This document shows positions 44,535-55,303 of a DNA stretch of 64,000 bases, piece after piece. Both the position numbers and the translations under genes were made by a program. Origin of the DNA: Paratinospora sagittata (taxonomy: Eukaryota > Streptophyta > Magnoliopsida > Ranunculales > Menispermaceae); NCBI GenBank assembly GCA_035771175.1, contig CM069606.1:28477816-28541815 (forward strand). The letters run 5' to 3'. Numbering within the stretch: the first letter of the stretch is position 1; every line of letters begins with the position of its first letter. Under the pieces are notes generated by a model, which was not told the DNA's origin, made no database searches, and saw nothing but the letters and a program-made list of their open reading frames with translations.

Positions 44535-47500
44535 GGTTTAGTTCATTTAAACTAAAACTTCCGGTTGGGGGGGTCAAAAATTCACCAGGACATGGGATTT
44601 GGGTATCGTCGGTTCTGGGAGTCCCTATAAGGATATTGTGACTTGCTCCAAGTGTTTTTCGGGAAAAAAAAAACCGAGTGATTGCCTGCGGTTGCCTCAA
44701 ACGCGTTTACTAACTCATTTTAGTTCATTTAAACTAAAACTTTTGGTTGGGGGGTCAAAAATTCACCGGGGCATGCAGCTTGAGTTTTATGGGTTCCGGG
44801 AGTTCCTAGGAGGATATTGGGACCGCTCTAAGTGTTGGTAAGAAAACAAATTCAGGTGAGTGGCCGCGGTTGCCTCAAACGCATTTTCTAAGTCATTTTA
44901 GTTCATTTAAACTAAAACTTCCAGTTGGTGGGTCAAAAATTCACCGAGGCATGGGACTTGGGTTTTGTGGGTTCCGAGAGTCCCTAGGACGATATTGGGA
45001 CTCGCTCCAAGTGTTGGTGAGGAAAAAAAATCAGGGTGATTAGCCTTGGTTGCATCAAATGCGTTTTCTAGGTCATTTTAGTTCATTTAAACTAAAACTT
45101 CCGGTTCGAGGGTCAAAAAATTGACAGGGGCATAGGACTTGAGTTCCGCCGGTTCCAAGAGTTCCTGGGAAGATATTGGGACTCGCTCCAAGTGGTGCGC
45201 AGAAAAAAAAAAAACCACGTGGATTGGTGGTGGTTGCCTCAAACACGTTTTATACGTCATTTTAGTTCATTTAAACTAAAACTTCCGGTTGGGGTCCAAA
45301 TTCACCAGGGCATGGAATTTGAGTTTCGTGGGTTTCGGGAGTTCCTGAGAGATTATTGGGACTCGCTCCAAGTGTTGGTCTGGAAAAAAACTCGAGTAAT
45401 TTGTCGTGGTTGCCTCAAACGCATTTTCTAAATCAATTTAGTTCATTTAAACTAGAACATTCGGTTGAGAGGTCAAAAATTCATCGGGGCATGGGATTTG
45501 GGTTTTGTGGGTTCTAGGAGTTCCTGGGAGGATATTTAGAGTTGCTTTAAGTGGAGGGCAGAGAAAAAACCACGTGGATTGGCCGCGGTTGCCTCAAACG
45601 TGTTTTCCAAGTCATTTCAGTTCATTTAAACTAAAATATCCGGTTTGGGGGTCAAAAATTCACCGGGGCATGGGACTTGGGTTATGTGGGTTCCAGGAAT
45701 TCCTGGGAGGATTTGGGACTCGCTCCAAGTGTTGGTCAGGAATAAAGCCCAGGTGATTGGCCCCTGTAGCATCAAACGCGTTTTCTAAGTCATTTTAGTT
45801 CATTTAAACTAAAACTTCCGGTTTGAGGATCAAAAATTCATCGAGGCATTGGATTTGGGATTCGTTGGTTCCAGGAGTCCCTAGAAGGATATTGGGAGTC
45901 GCTCCAAGTGGCGAGTACAGAAAGAAATCACATGGATTGGCGGCGGTTGCCTCAAACTCATTTTCTAAGTCATTTTAGTTCATGTAAACTAAAACTTCCG
46001 GTTAGGGGGACAAAAAATTCACCGGGGCATCGGATTTGGGTTCCGTCGGTTCTGGTAGTTCCTTAGAGGATATTGAGACTCGCTCCAAGTGTTCCGTCAA
46101 TTCTGGGAGTTCTTGGGAGGATTTTGGGGCTCGCAGCAAGTGGCGGGCAGAAAAAAAAAAAAAAAAAAACCACGTGGATTGGCCACGATTGCCTGAAACA
46201 TGTTCTTTTAGTCATTTTAGTTCATTTCAACTAAAACTTTTGGTTGGGGGTCAAAAATTCACCAAGGCATGGGAATTGGATTTCGTCGGTTCCAGGAGTC
46301 CCTGTAAGGATATTGAGACTTGCTCAAAGTCGATGGTAGAGAAAAAAATCACGTGGATTGGCCGTGGTTGCCTGAAACGCATTTTCTAAGCCATTTTAAT
46401 TCATTTAAACTAAAACTTTCAGTTGGGGGGTCAAAAATTCACTGGAGCATGGGATTTGGGTTCCGTCTATTCCGACAGTCCCTGGGAGGATATTGGGACA
46501 CACTTCAAATGTTGGTCGGGAAAAAATCCCCGGTGATTGGCCCCAGTTGCATCAAACGAGTTTTTTAAGTAATTTTAGTTCAATTAAACTAAAACGTCTG
46601 GTTGGAGGGTCAAAAATTCACTAGAGCATGGGATTTCGGTTCCATCAGTTCCAGGAGTTCCTGGGAAGATATTGGAACCCGCTCCAAGTGGCGGGCAGAA
46701 TAAAAACCACGTGAATTGGCCACGGTTACCTCAAACGCGTTTTCTAAGTCATTTTAGTTCATTTAAACTAAAACTTCCGATTGGGGGGTCAAAAATTCAC
46801 CGGGCCAAGGAACTTGGGTTTCATCAGTTTCGGGTGTACCTAGGAGAATATTGGGACTTGCTTCAAGTGGCGGGCAGAAAAAAAAAAAAAAAAAAAAAAA
46901 AAACTACGTGGATTGGCCGTAGTTGCCTCAAACTCGTTCTCAAAGTCATTTTAGTTCATTTAAACTAAAACTTCCGGTTGGGGGGTCAAAAATTTACCAA
47001 GGCATAGGATTTTGGGTTATGTCGGTTCCGGGAGTTCCTGGGAGGATATTAGGACTCACTCCAAATGTTGGTCAAAAAAAAACCTGAGTAATTGGTCGTG
47101 GTTGCCTCAAACGCGTTTACTAAGTCATTTTGGTTCATTTTAACTAAAACTTCTAATTTGGGGGTCAAAAACTCATCGGGGAGTGGGATTTGGGTTCTAT
47201 CAGTTCCGGGAGTTCCTGGGTGGGTTTTGGGACTCGTAGCAAGTGGAAGGCAGAAAAAATAAAAAATAAAAAAAATAACGTGAATTGGCCGCGATTGCCT
47301 TAAACGCGTTTTCTAAGTCATTTTAATTTGTTTTAAACTAAAATTTCCGGTTAGGGGGTCAAAATTCACCAAGGCATGGAATTTGGTTTCGTGGGTTTCG
47401 AGAGTTCCTGGGAGGATATTAGGACTCACTCTAAATGTTGGTCGGGAAAAAAACCCAAGTGATTGGCCGCAGTTGCCTCAAACGTGTTTTCTAAGTCATT

Positions 47501-48719
47501 TTAGTTCATTTAAACTAGAACTTCCGATTGAGGGGTCAAAAATTCACCAGGGCATGTGACTTGGGTTTCGTGGATTCCGGGAGTTCCTGAGAGGATATTG
47601 GGACTTGCTCTAAATGGCGAGCAGAGAAAAAAACAAGTGGATTGGTTGCGGTTGCCTCAAACGTGTTTTCTAAATCATTTTATTTCATTTAAACTAAAAC
47701 TTTCAGTTGGGGGGTCAAAAATTCACTGGGGCATGGGATTTAGGTTTCGTTGGTTCGAGGAGTTCTTGGGAGGATATTGGGACTCATTCCAAGTGTTGGT
47801 TGAAAAAAAAAACCCGAGTGATTAGTCGCGGTTGCCTCGAACGCGTTTTCTAAATCATTCTAGTTCATTTAAAATAAAACTTTCGATTTGGGGCTCAAAA
47901 ACTCACCGGGGCATGGGATTTGGGTTCCGTCGATTCCGGGAGTTCCTGAAAGAATTTTGGGACTCTCTCCAAGTGGCGGGTGGGCAGGAAAAAAAAAAAA
48001 AACCACATGGATTGGTTACGATTTCTTCAAACGCGTTTTCTAAGTCATTTTAATTCATTTAAATTAAAACTTTCGGTTGGACGGTCAAAAATTCACTTAG
48101 GCATGGCATTTGGGTTCCGTCAGTTCTGGGAGTCCCCGGGTGGATATCGGGACTCGCTCCAAGTGTTAGTCGAAAAAAAAAACCCAAGTGATTGGCCCCG
48201 GTTGCGTCAAACGCATTTTCTAAGTTTATTTAGTTCATTTAATCTAAAACTTTCGGTTGAGGGGTCAAAAATTTACCAGGGCATGGGATTTGTGTTCCTA
48301 GAAGGATATTAGGACTCTCTCCAAGTTGCAAGCGGAAAAAAAAAAAAAAAAAAAAACCACTTGAATTGGCTACGGTTTCCTCAAATGCCTTTTTTAAGTT
48401 ATTTTAATCATTTAAACTAAAACTTCCGATTGAGGGCTCAAAAATTCACTGGGGCATGAAATTTTGATTTTCTCGATTCCGAAAGTCCTTGGGTGGATAT
48501 TGAAATTCGTTCCAATTGTTAGTCGAAAAAAAAACCGAGTGATTGGCCCTAGTTGCATAAAACGCATTTTCTAAGTTTATTTAGTTCATTTTAACTAAAA
48601 CTTCTGATTGAGAGGTTAAAAATTCACCAGGACATGAGTACGAAGTTCCACCAGTTCCAAAGATCCCTGAGAGGATATCAGGACTTGCTCCAAGTGTTGG
48701 TCGAAAAACAAATCTTAGT
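44535..48719. repeat. Satellite array, about 23 monomers of about 180 bp in two alternating types
   Basis: TTTAGTTCATTTAAACTAAA recurs at roughly 44538, 44721, 44901, 45079, 45263, 45438, 45618, 45797, 45977, 46217 and on to 48588. Each monomer has this short inverted repeat, GGGGTCAAAAATTCACCGGGGCATGGGATTTGG-like sequence, a GGGAGTTCCTGGGAGGATATTGGGACTCGCTCCAAGTG block, a poly-A tract (A5 to more than 20) and GGTTGCCTCAAACGCGTTTTCTAAGTCA. Type A reads GTGTTGGTC...GAGTGATTGG after the block; type B reads GTGGCGGGCAG...CCACGTGGATTGG. Open frames recur only because the period is a multiple of three. Divergence increases toward 48.7 kb. Confidence 0.93.
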
Positions 48720-49490
48720 AATATAAAAAAAAAAATTTCTTTTTCTTTTTTTAAAATTATGTACTAAAGGCATCTTTTTGACGTGATAAAAAAAAATGGC
48801 CAACTCGTCCTCATGTACATTTACTGTTGAAAGTTGGGTAGTTGTGACATTACTTTTAAAAATTTGGTATTAGTGACATTTTGATTAATTAGGTTAATCA
48901 TGTCAAAAACCCATAATTTCATTTCCCATAAACGAAGAACTCCTCATTGTTTCCAACAAAATTCACTAGCATTTTGCAAGGTGTCTCTGTTTATGTTTTT
49001 CACGTAAAATTTCAGAAAATAAATAAGGAGATTCACATTCACTTTGAAAGATTAGTTAGGTGCTCTAAGATGCTTGCTAGAATAACCTCCAATAACAACA
49101 ATGATAATAATGATTTGAAATGTAAAAATTGTTCTATACAAATTACCTTGATTAGGTGTCAAAACTCATTAACTTGTGAAAGAGCTAAACATCCACTAAT
49201 TACAATACAATGCAAATGGTAGGTATACAAAAAGATGCCCTAAAAACTCGAAAAAATAAAAATTTATTGAACTGCGTCACCAAAAGCTCTGCAGTCTCAT
49301 GTATATTTTAACTGGAGAACAAAAAAGATCCTGTCTTTTGATGCACCACACTATAGTATAGGATACACAAAACATCAAGCTTACTCCATTTTTAGATGCA
49401 CTACACTGGGATTAGGAATCACCTTTTGGGCATTCCACGAAGAATTAGCAGAACTATTATAAATAATGTATAAAGAGAAGTAGGAAGCTG
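48720..49490. other. AT-rich DNA, no gene seen
   Basis: The satellite fades into an A/T-rich stretch near 48720-48770. An open frame at 48947-49222 has no recognisable domain and a composition like its surroundings. Part of this stretch may be the 3' untranslated end of the minus-strand exons that begin at 49581. Confidence 0.5.
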
Positions 49491-49581
49491 CTAAGCTTGC
49501 TGAGAGAGTGGTGATGTCTTCAACCACAAGGGACGTCCCACCATGGTGCTTCCATGGACGGCAAGGTAAGCTGCATTTAAC
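49491..49581 (-). CDS. Last coding exon of an unidentified gene
   Basis: Read on the minus strand, a TTATCAG acceptor (intron end at 49582) is followed by 91 bases coding for LNAAYLAVHGSTMVGRPLW and a further ten residues, ending in TAG (49493-49491). The phase matches the exon at 49712-49803: that exon ends in AA and this one begins with G, completing a lysine codon. No stop interrupts it. The sequence is less AT-rich and more protein-like than its surroundings. I do not recognise the family. It may be the end of a host gene or of a captured gene fragment. Confidence 0.5.
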
Positions 49582-49711
49582 CTGATAATCAAAATCAAGA
49601 ATCCATTAAATCAATTAATAACAAGCATGCAACATGTTCTTTTTTTTTTTAAAGAAAAGAACATCACTTATCAACATCAATTAATAACAAGCTTGAAAAG
49701 AGAGCACTCAC

Positions 49712-49803
49712 TTATCAACATCAGGTGTAGACAAAGGATCGGATGTTTCATCTCTTTGTTCAACAGCACCTGACATAGCAGCCATTTCCTGAATGCCTTC
49801 AAC
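49712..49803 (-). CDS. Second-to-last coding exon of the same unidentified gene
   Basis: On the minus strand a TATATATAG acceptor (49805-49804) precedes 92 bases coding VEGIQEMAAMSGAVEQ and then an acidic/Ser/Thr stretch ending TPDVD, followed by a GTGAGT donor (49711-49706). The 130-base intron to the next exon has GT-AG ends and the reading frame joins correctly. No earlier exon could be recognised up to 51.5 kb, so the gene may be truncated here or its upstream exons may be too diverged to see by eye. Confidence 0.5.
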
Positions 49804-51430
49804 CTATATATATATATACAGTTTTGTTGATCAAATCCTTATTTGTCATGAAATCTCAACAGTTATAGGAAAGATTTAGGGATACAAAAAACAACTGATT
49901 TTCGAGACATGGTTAAAGAAATAGAATACTTGGAATCTCTGGTGGCCCAGGGCTTATTTTCTTAAATTAAGAACTGACTGAAGATTAACAACAAATTCAA
50001 ACCAATTAACTAATTTGAGAAATGAGAGCTCGAGGAGAAACCACATGACTGGTTTTATTAACAAGGATTGTTCATCAGATCAAGAAATTACTCTACTTCA
50101 ATTTCAATATTATAACTGATAGGTCACTCAAATATTTTTATTGAACATATCAAAAGTTGACAGACATGAAGGCCTAATGAAGGGTAGAATAAGTTTAATT
50201 TAACATATCTTCAACATGCTTCCTTGCAGCTCAATTTCTTGTCTTTATACAATTGAAACGGATCTAGAGCGAAATAGTAAGGGGCACAAGGCATGATGTA
50301 GAATAAAGATGGCGTTCAAGGCCCTAGTGCCTGACATGCACACGTGAGCTAAGTGGGGCACATAAATGATACCAACTTTCTTAACCTATATAACTCATTT
50401 TAAACTTTTGAGATATAAGTTTAAAAATTAACAAAAGTCAGTGAGTGCAGTAAGTTACATAATCATATAAGTATATAACTAAATTGACATTGTAAGTTCT
50501 AAACTTACAACTTATTAACCATCCAAGCTCTAATGTCCAAATCGAAATACAAAATACATAAAAACATACAAGGTATTGCCATTATAATTATTGAAACAGG
50601 AAAGGAAAAAAGAAGAAAGGAAGAAAAGAGGGAGAAAAACAAAAGGAAAAAGTCCCAAAACAATTATCATCATTTAGAATGTAGTGGGAATTAAAATCAC
50701 ACAATCAGTTATCAAACTTTCTGAGCAGTCAATTAACAGTTCTATGACCTTTTTAATAATCAATAATATCAAGGCCTCTCAAAGTACCCAACCAATTCCC
50801 CAATACATATGCAAACCTCTTTATCTACATATATTGGATAAGATCTTGGCCATTATAATTTACACCAAAGACTCAAAAGCACTTATATGATCATTATTGA
50901 GTTTCAAACAAACTAGCAGAAACAGTCATTTTCGAAGGGCAAAGAGCCATGGAAAAAGTAAGGGAAGGTACATAAGGTTCATAAAATTTGGGCTGTATAC
51001 ATTCTAAAGTAAGGAAAAGTAAAACATAGTTGTTTATTGAAATTTGGATCATATATATTATACTTTTTCAAGGAAAAGAAAACAGAAAATTACATTTCAA
51101 GAAAGGAAAAAACAGTATCCACTATATAGTAAATCTAAATCAAGATTTATTCGCACTATAATACAAAACCAATCTTGATTTATAAAGGAAGAAGGTCGCA
51201 TCGTACAAAGAAATAATCCAGATTGCAGCAGAATCATTATTTTGCATGTGATCTGCCTGAATTGTGATCCGGATCATTAGGATCGCGACTCAAGAGCAAA
51301 TATTTTTTAAGAAAAAAGTTTTTTTTAGTGGGTTTTAAATTTTTTTAATGTTAGTTTTTAACCCATTTTAACTTTCAAAAGAAAAAAATAAAATAATAAT
51401 AATAAACATTTTAACTTACTATTCATATAC
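49804..51430. other. AT-rich intergenic or intronic DNA, no gene seen
   Basis: No domain-bearing open frame. The frame at 50684-50890 is composition-driven. If the exons at 49.5-49.8 kb belong to a live gene, this would be its intron sequence. Confidence 0.4.
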
Positions 51431-53067
51431 CCCCTCCCAAATCGCAAGTTGAGTGAGAAGAAACCCTATCGCAATAGGACTGCAATCTAAAAGGGAGATA
51501 ACGAGGAGACGATGGCAACGGCAACCACCAGTGTTGGAGATCTAATCCAGCGAGGGAGATACGTCTCCTTTCTTCTTTTTCTCTTCAAATGTGAGGGTAT
51601 CGCACAGTCACAAAATGCGACTATGCGTCACCCCCTTTTTTCGTTTTCTTTGTCCAACAGCTACAACTGCAACCTACAAGGGTGTCGCACAATCGCAGTG
51701 CAACACCCCTACTTTTTCTCTTCTTCTTTTCTTTTCTTTTTTTTTGTTCCTCCTTTCTTCTTCCTCTTCTACTATTGGCATCAGCAGAATTTATTTTTTT
51801 TTATTTTACTTTTTTTGTAAATTTTGCTATATATGATATATTTTTGTACAAATGTTGAAACTTGGCATACTTAATACAATGACAATTTCTGTGCATATGG
51901 GTTGGATAGTTACATTTCATAATTTTATTTTATTTTTTTTGATCAAGGACTAAAAATTCGCCGAATTTCGCCGAAATTAGGCGAATTTTTTCGATTTTTT
52001 TTACCATCGAAGTGCAAAGTCGAATGTAAAATAAAAAATGCAAAAATTCGCTAAATAATTCGATAAACTTCGACAACTTCGACGAAATTCGATAAGCTTC
52101 GACAAAAGTTTAGTTTTTCAATAAAAAAATGCAAAAATTCGAGCAAAAATTCGATAAAATTTGACAAAATTCGATGAAATTAGACAGAGAAGTAAAAAAG
52201 ATGTTACTTCATCAATAAAAAACAAAAAAACACTAATAATTATGTATCCTTTTCAACTTCATCAACCAACATAGCAATATAAATTTTAAAAAATAATTTA
52301 ACAAGTTAACAAATTATGTAGTTTATGGGACATGCTTTACCAAAAAAAAGAAAGCAAAATAAATAAATAGTTAAAGTCGAAATAAGATAAAAACTTAAAA
52401 ATAAATTAAAAGATTTCCTAAAGTCATCTTTTTTTAGTTAACTCTTATGAAACAAGATTAATAAACAACACATTCAAATAATAAACTAATAAATTAAGCA
52501 TGATAGAATTCAAACTAGTAAAGTATATGGTCGAGAAGCAAGCCACCACAAAATTAAATATCAAAATAAAGAAAACAAATTAAGACCAAAAGCCATCATT
52601 CAAATTCATCAACTCACTTAACAAGATTGATTTTGTTAGGTCGCTTATTGATATTTTTATGTATTAAAAGTGTCTATTTATATTAGTTTTTAGCTTATAC
52701 TACAATAAATTTAGATATTTAAGCATATATGCAAAAATTCTCTAAACTTCTCTAATTTAGCAAATTTTTACAAAAATTCTCCATGTCGAATTAAACTTCT
52801 CCGAATTAATTCTGATTTTTGAGAAGAAATCGAAGTTTCGTACCTTGTTTTTGAGAAGAAACAACCCAAGGCCCCCCTCACCCGTTGAGGACCCGACCTA
52901 CCCTCCCTAACTCGTGGCGTGTCCAGAAACATGATGGATGGGTTGACGGCCGACCCGCTCCCTCACCACAACCTGACTAGCATAAAATTTAATATGTTAT
53001 CTTCACACTCATATGGAATTGAATTAATTGATTTAATAAATGGTGGAGGAAATGCAAAGATTTGAAC
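51431..53067. other. Low-complexity AT-rich DNA with a TTCGA-dense patch
   Basis: A frame at 51512-51820 begins MATATTSVGDLIQRG but soon becomes poly-Phe/Ser from a CT-rich tract, so it is not called as a gene. Between about 51950 and 52190, AAATTCGATAAA-like words with many TTCG/TTCGAC occurrences recur in a loosely periodic way, and a weaker related patch lies at 52730-52840. The region 52860-52990 is locally C-rich and has no recognised feature. Confidence 0.45.
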
Positions 53068-55118
53068 CTTTGTATGAAACATACATTTGCTTGTTACCTA
53101 AGAAGTTAAATTCGTGGAAGGTTTCCAATTACAAGCCTATTAGCCTCATCACTAGTCTCTATAAGATAATCTCAAAGGTTCTTTCTCTTCGCTTAAGGGG
53201 CGTACTTCACAAAACTATTGGAGAATCTCAATCAATCTTCGTCCATGGGAGGCAAATTTTGGATGTCGTAATGATTGCTAATGAAGCAGTTGAAGTATAT
53301 AGATACAAGAAAAGGCCAAGTGTTGTTTTTAAGGTTGATTTTGCCAAGGCTTATGACTGTGTGGATTGGTCGTTCCTTGAAATTGTCATGGAAAAAAACC
53401 ATTTGGATCTCCGTGGAGAATGTGGATGAGGATCTTGGGGTGCATCTCTTCGATAACATACTCGGTGGTGATAAACAGGAGACCAAGAGGAAAGTTCAAT
53501 GGGGAGCAGGGCCTTAGGCAAGGAGACACATTATCTCCTTTCTTATTCACCTTAGTGTCAGATGTGTTCAGTAGATTGATGGGGATGGCTAGTCAATGTT
53601 CTATGGTGGAAGACTTTCGGATTGGCAGTGATTCAGTGGAGGTATCTCACCTTCAATATGCAAACGACACTCTTTTGTTGCCGCATGGGTTGGAGCAAAA
53701 CGACAGGCTATTATGGTTCTCCATTGCTTTTGTAGAGTTTCGAGAATGAAGGTGAACATGTCCAAATGCAGTATGGCGGGAGTTAATATGGATCAAAATG
53801 TGCTCACAAGGATTGTCGAGCAGTGGGATGTTCATTGGGCGTATGGCCCTTGATGTACTTAGGCCTACCCTTGGGTGGTAACCCTAGACAGATGTCATTT
53901 TGGGACCCAGTGTTGGCAAAGATCTCTAGAAGGTTAAGTGGATGGAAGAGGATTTTCCTATCGAGAGGTGATAGGTTATCCTTGATTCGATCGGTGTTGA
54001 TGGCTCTACCCACATACTATCTTTCAATATTCAAGATCCCGAGAAGCATTGCTAAGATAATTGAGAGGAGGATAAGGGAGTTTTTGTGGAAGGGAGTACA
54101 TTATGGCAGAAGTCCTCACCTGGTGAATTGGGAAGTAGTACAGAAGCCTATATCTAAAGGGGGATTGGGTATTGGGAACATTTGTTTGAGAAACAAGGCA
54201 TTAGCTGCAAAGGGGTTGTGGAGACTACCTAGAGAACAATCGTCCCTTTGGGCTTGCACTATCATCAGTCATCATGGTGGATTCCATCCTGGGAGGTTAT
54301 TCGATTTTCGCTCTAGCACAACTCTTCGGAGCCCTTGGAAATTCATATCGTCCCTAATTCCTATTGTTTCGCTTCATCTAGCTTCCAAAGTGGGTAATGG
54401 TGACATTATCCGCTTTTGGGAAGATTCCTAGTGTGATGACTCTAGCTTGCAATCACTCTTTCATCACCTCTTTCGTCTTTCTACATGTCATAATGCTCCC
54501 ATTTCAGCCTTCTTCTCTTCTCCTTCGAGTCCCGAATCAAGTTCTCCATCATGGAATTTCCACTTCGCTTGGAAGCTTGAGTCTTATGGGTCCTTCTCTT
54601 CCTCATCACTCTTCGATCATCTTTGTGATAGTCCTTCCTCTCCTCCTTTTCCATTTGCCCCCTTAATATGGAATGCTCAGGTTCCGGCCAAGGTGAAATT
54701 GTTGGGATGGTTGGTGGCTTTGAACAAGTTGAGCACTTGCGAAATTTTGCAAGCTAGGGTGAGATTCCCATTATTTTCTCCGAGTTGCTGTGTTTTGTGT
54801 TATAGGGATGGTGAGACGCTAGGCCATCTCCTATTCCATTGCAGCTTTGCAAAAGTTGTCTGGAATAGGTGGAGGGATACTCTCCTCGATATGTTTGTGC
54901 CTCCAGTTGACAGTTCTGAATTCTTTTCATTGGATCATTTTAGTGGCTGGTCTGCCAATTCAAGGGAAGTCGAGAGATTGATATGCTTAGCCGTGATTTG
55001 GTCCTTGTGGAGAGAAAGAAACAACGAGATTTTTTATGGAGTGGAATCAGTTCATTCATCGGTTTGGGTTTCATCTAGATTGTGGATGCATGCTCATGGA
55101 TTTCATGTTCAAAATTGA
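53068..55118 (+). pseudogene. LINE reverse transcriptase with C-terminal zinc-binding domain, broken
   Basis: RT motifs in order: NYKPISLITSLYKIISK (53130), FKVDFAKAYDCVDW (53328), GLRQGDTLSPFLFTL (53510) after a frameshift near 53405, then HLQYANDTLLL (53650), where the usual catalytic YADD/FADD reads YAND. A second frameshift lies between 53720 and 53823. Then YLGLPLGGNPRQMSFWDPV (53850), GWKRIFLSRGDRLSLIRSVL and GGLGIGNICLRNKALAAKGLW. A TGG>TAG stop is at 54429-54431. The end (54670-54880) has the plant LINE zf-RVT pattern with CVLCYRDGETLGHLLFHC. Last stop at 55118. It is not functional. Confidence 0.88.
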
Positions 55119-55303
55119 ATAGGGGATTCTCTTTTGGAGACTAGTTTACGAATTGGGGTCACATTATATTCTCAGGTTCTTGATGGTTCCCAGGTTGTTG
55201 ATTGTATTGGTTTGGGTATCTGTAGCACTCCTTATGCTCATGATATACTTTTATTATTTTAAATAAATATATCTTTGTTTCCTTCTCAAAAAAAAAAAAA
55301 AAA
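53068..55303 (+). mobile_element. 5'-truncated LINE (non-LTR retrotransposon)
   Basis: RT homology begins abruptly at the ETYICLLPKK motif near 53070, and a poly-A tail of 16 A ends the element at 55288-55303. Endonuclease and ORF1 are absent, as usual for 5'-truncated LINEs copied by target-primed reverse transcription. No flanking duplication was found by eye. Confidence 0.88.

Noticed and set aside
44599..48312. A series of open frames of 60-117 residues with similar proteins (HFSSFKLKLPVGG)
   Set aside because: They are the 180-bp satellite read in one frame; the period is a multiple of three, so the frame recurs. No start context, domain or codon signal.
50260..50390. Locally less AT-rich stretch with GCCTGACATGCACACGTGAGC
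   Set aside because: No box A/B pair, no duplication and no open frame; left unassigned.
51512..51820. Open frame of 102 residues starting MATATTSVGDLIQRG
   Set aside because: After 30 residues it becomes a translated pyrimidine tract; no domain, no splice-supported continuation found.
53040..53067. Using the ATG at 53040 as a real LINE start
   Set aside because: The first residues (MVEEMQRFEPL) are not LINE-like; homology starts near 53070, so the ATG is a chance upstream codon at the 5' truncation.
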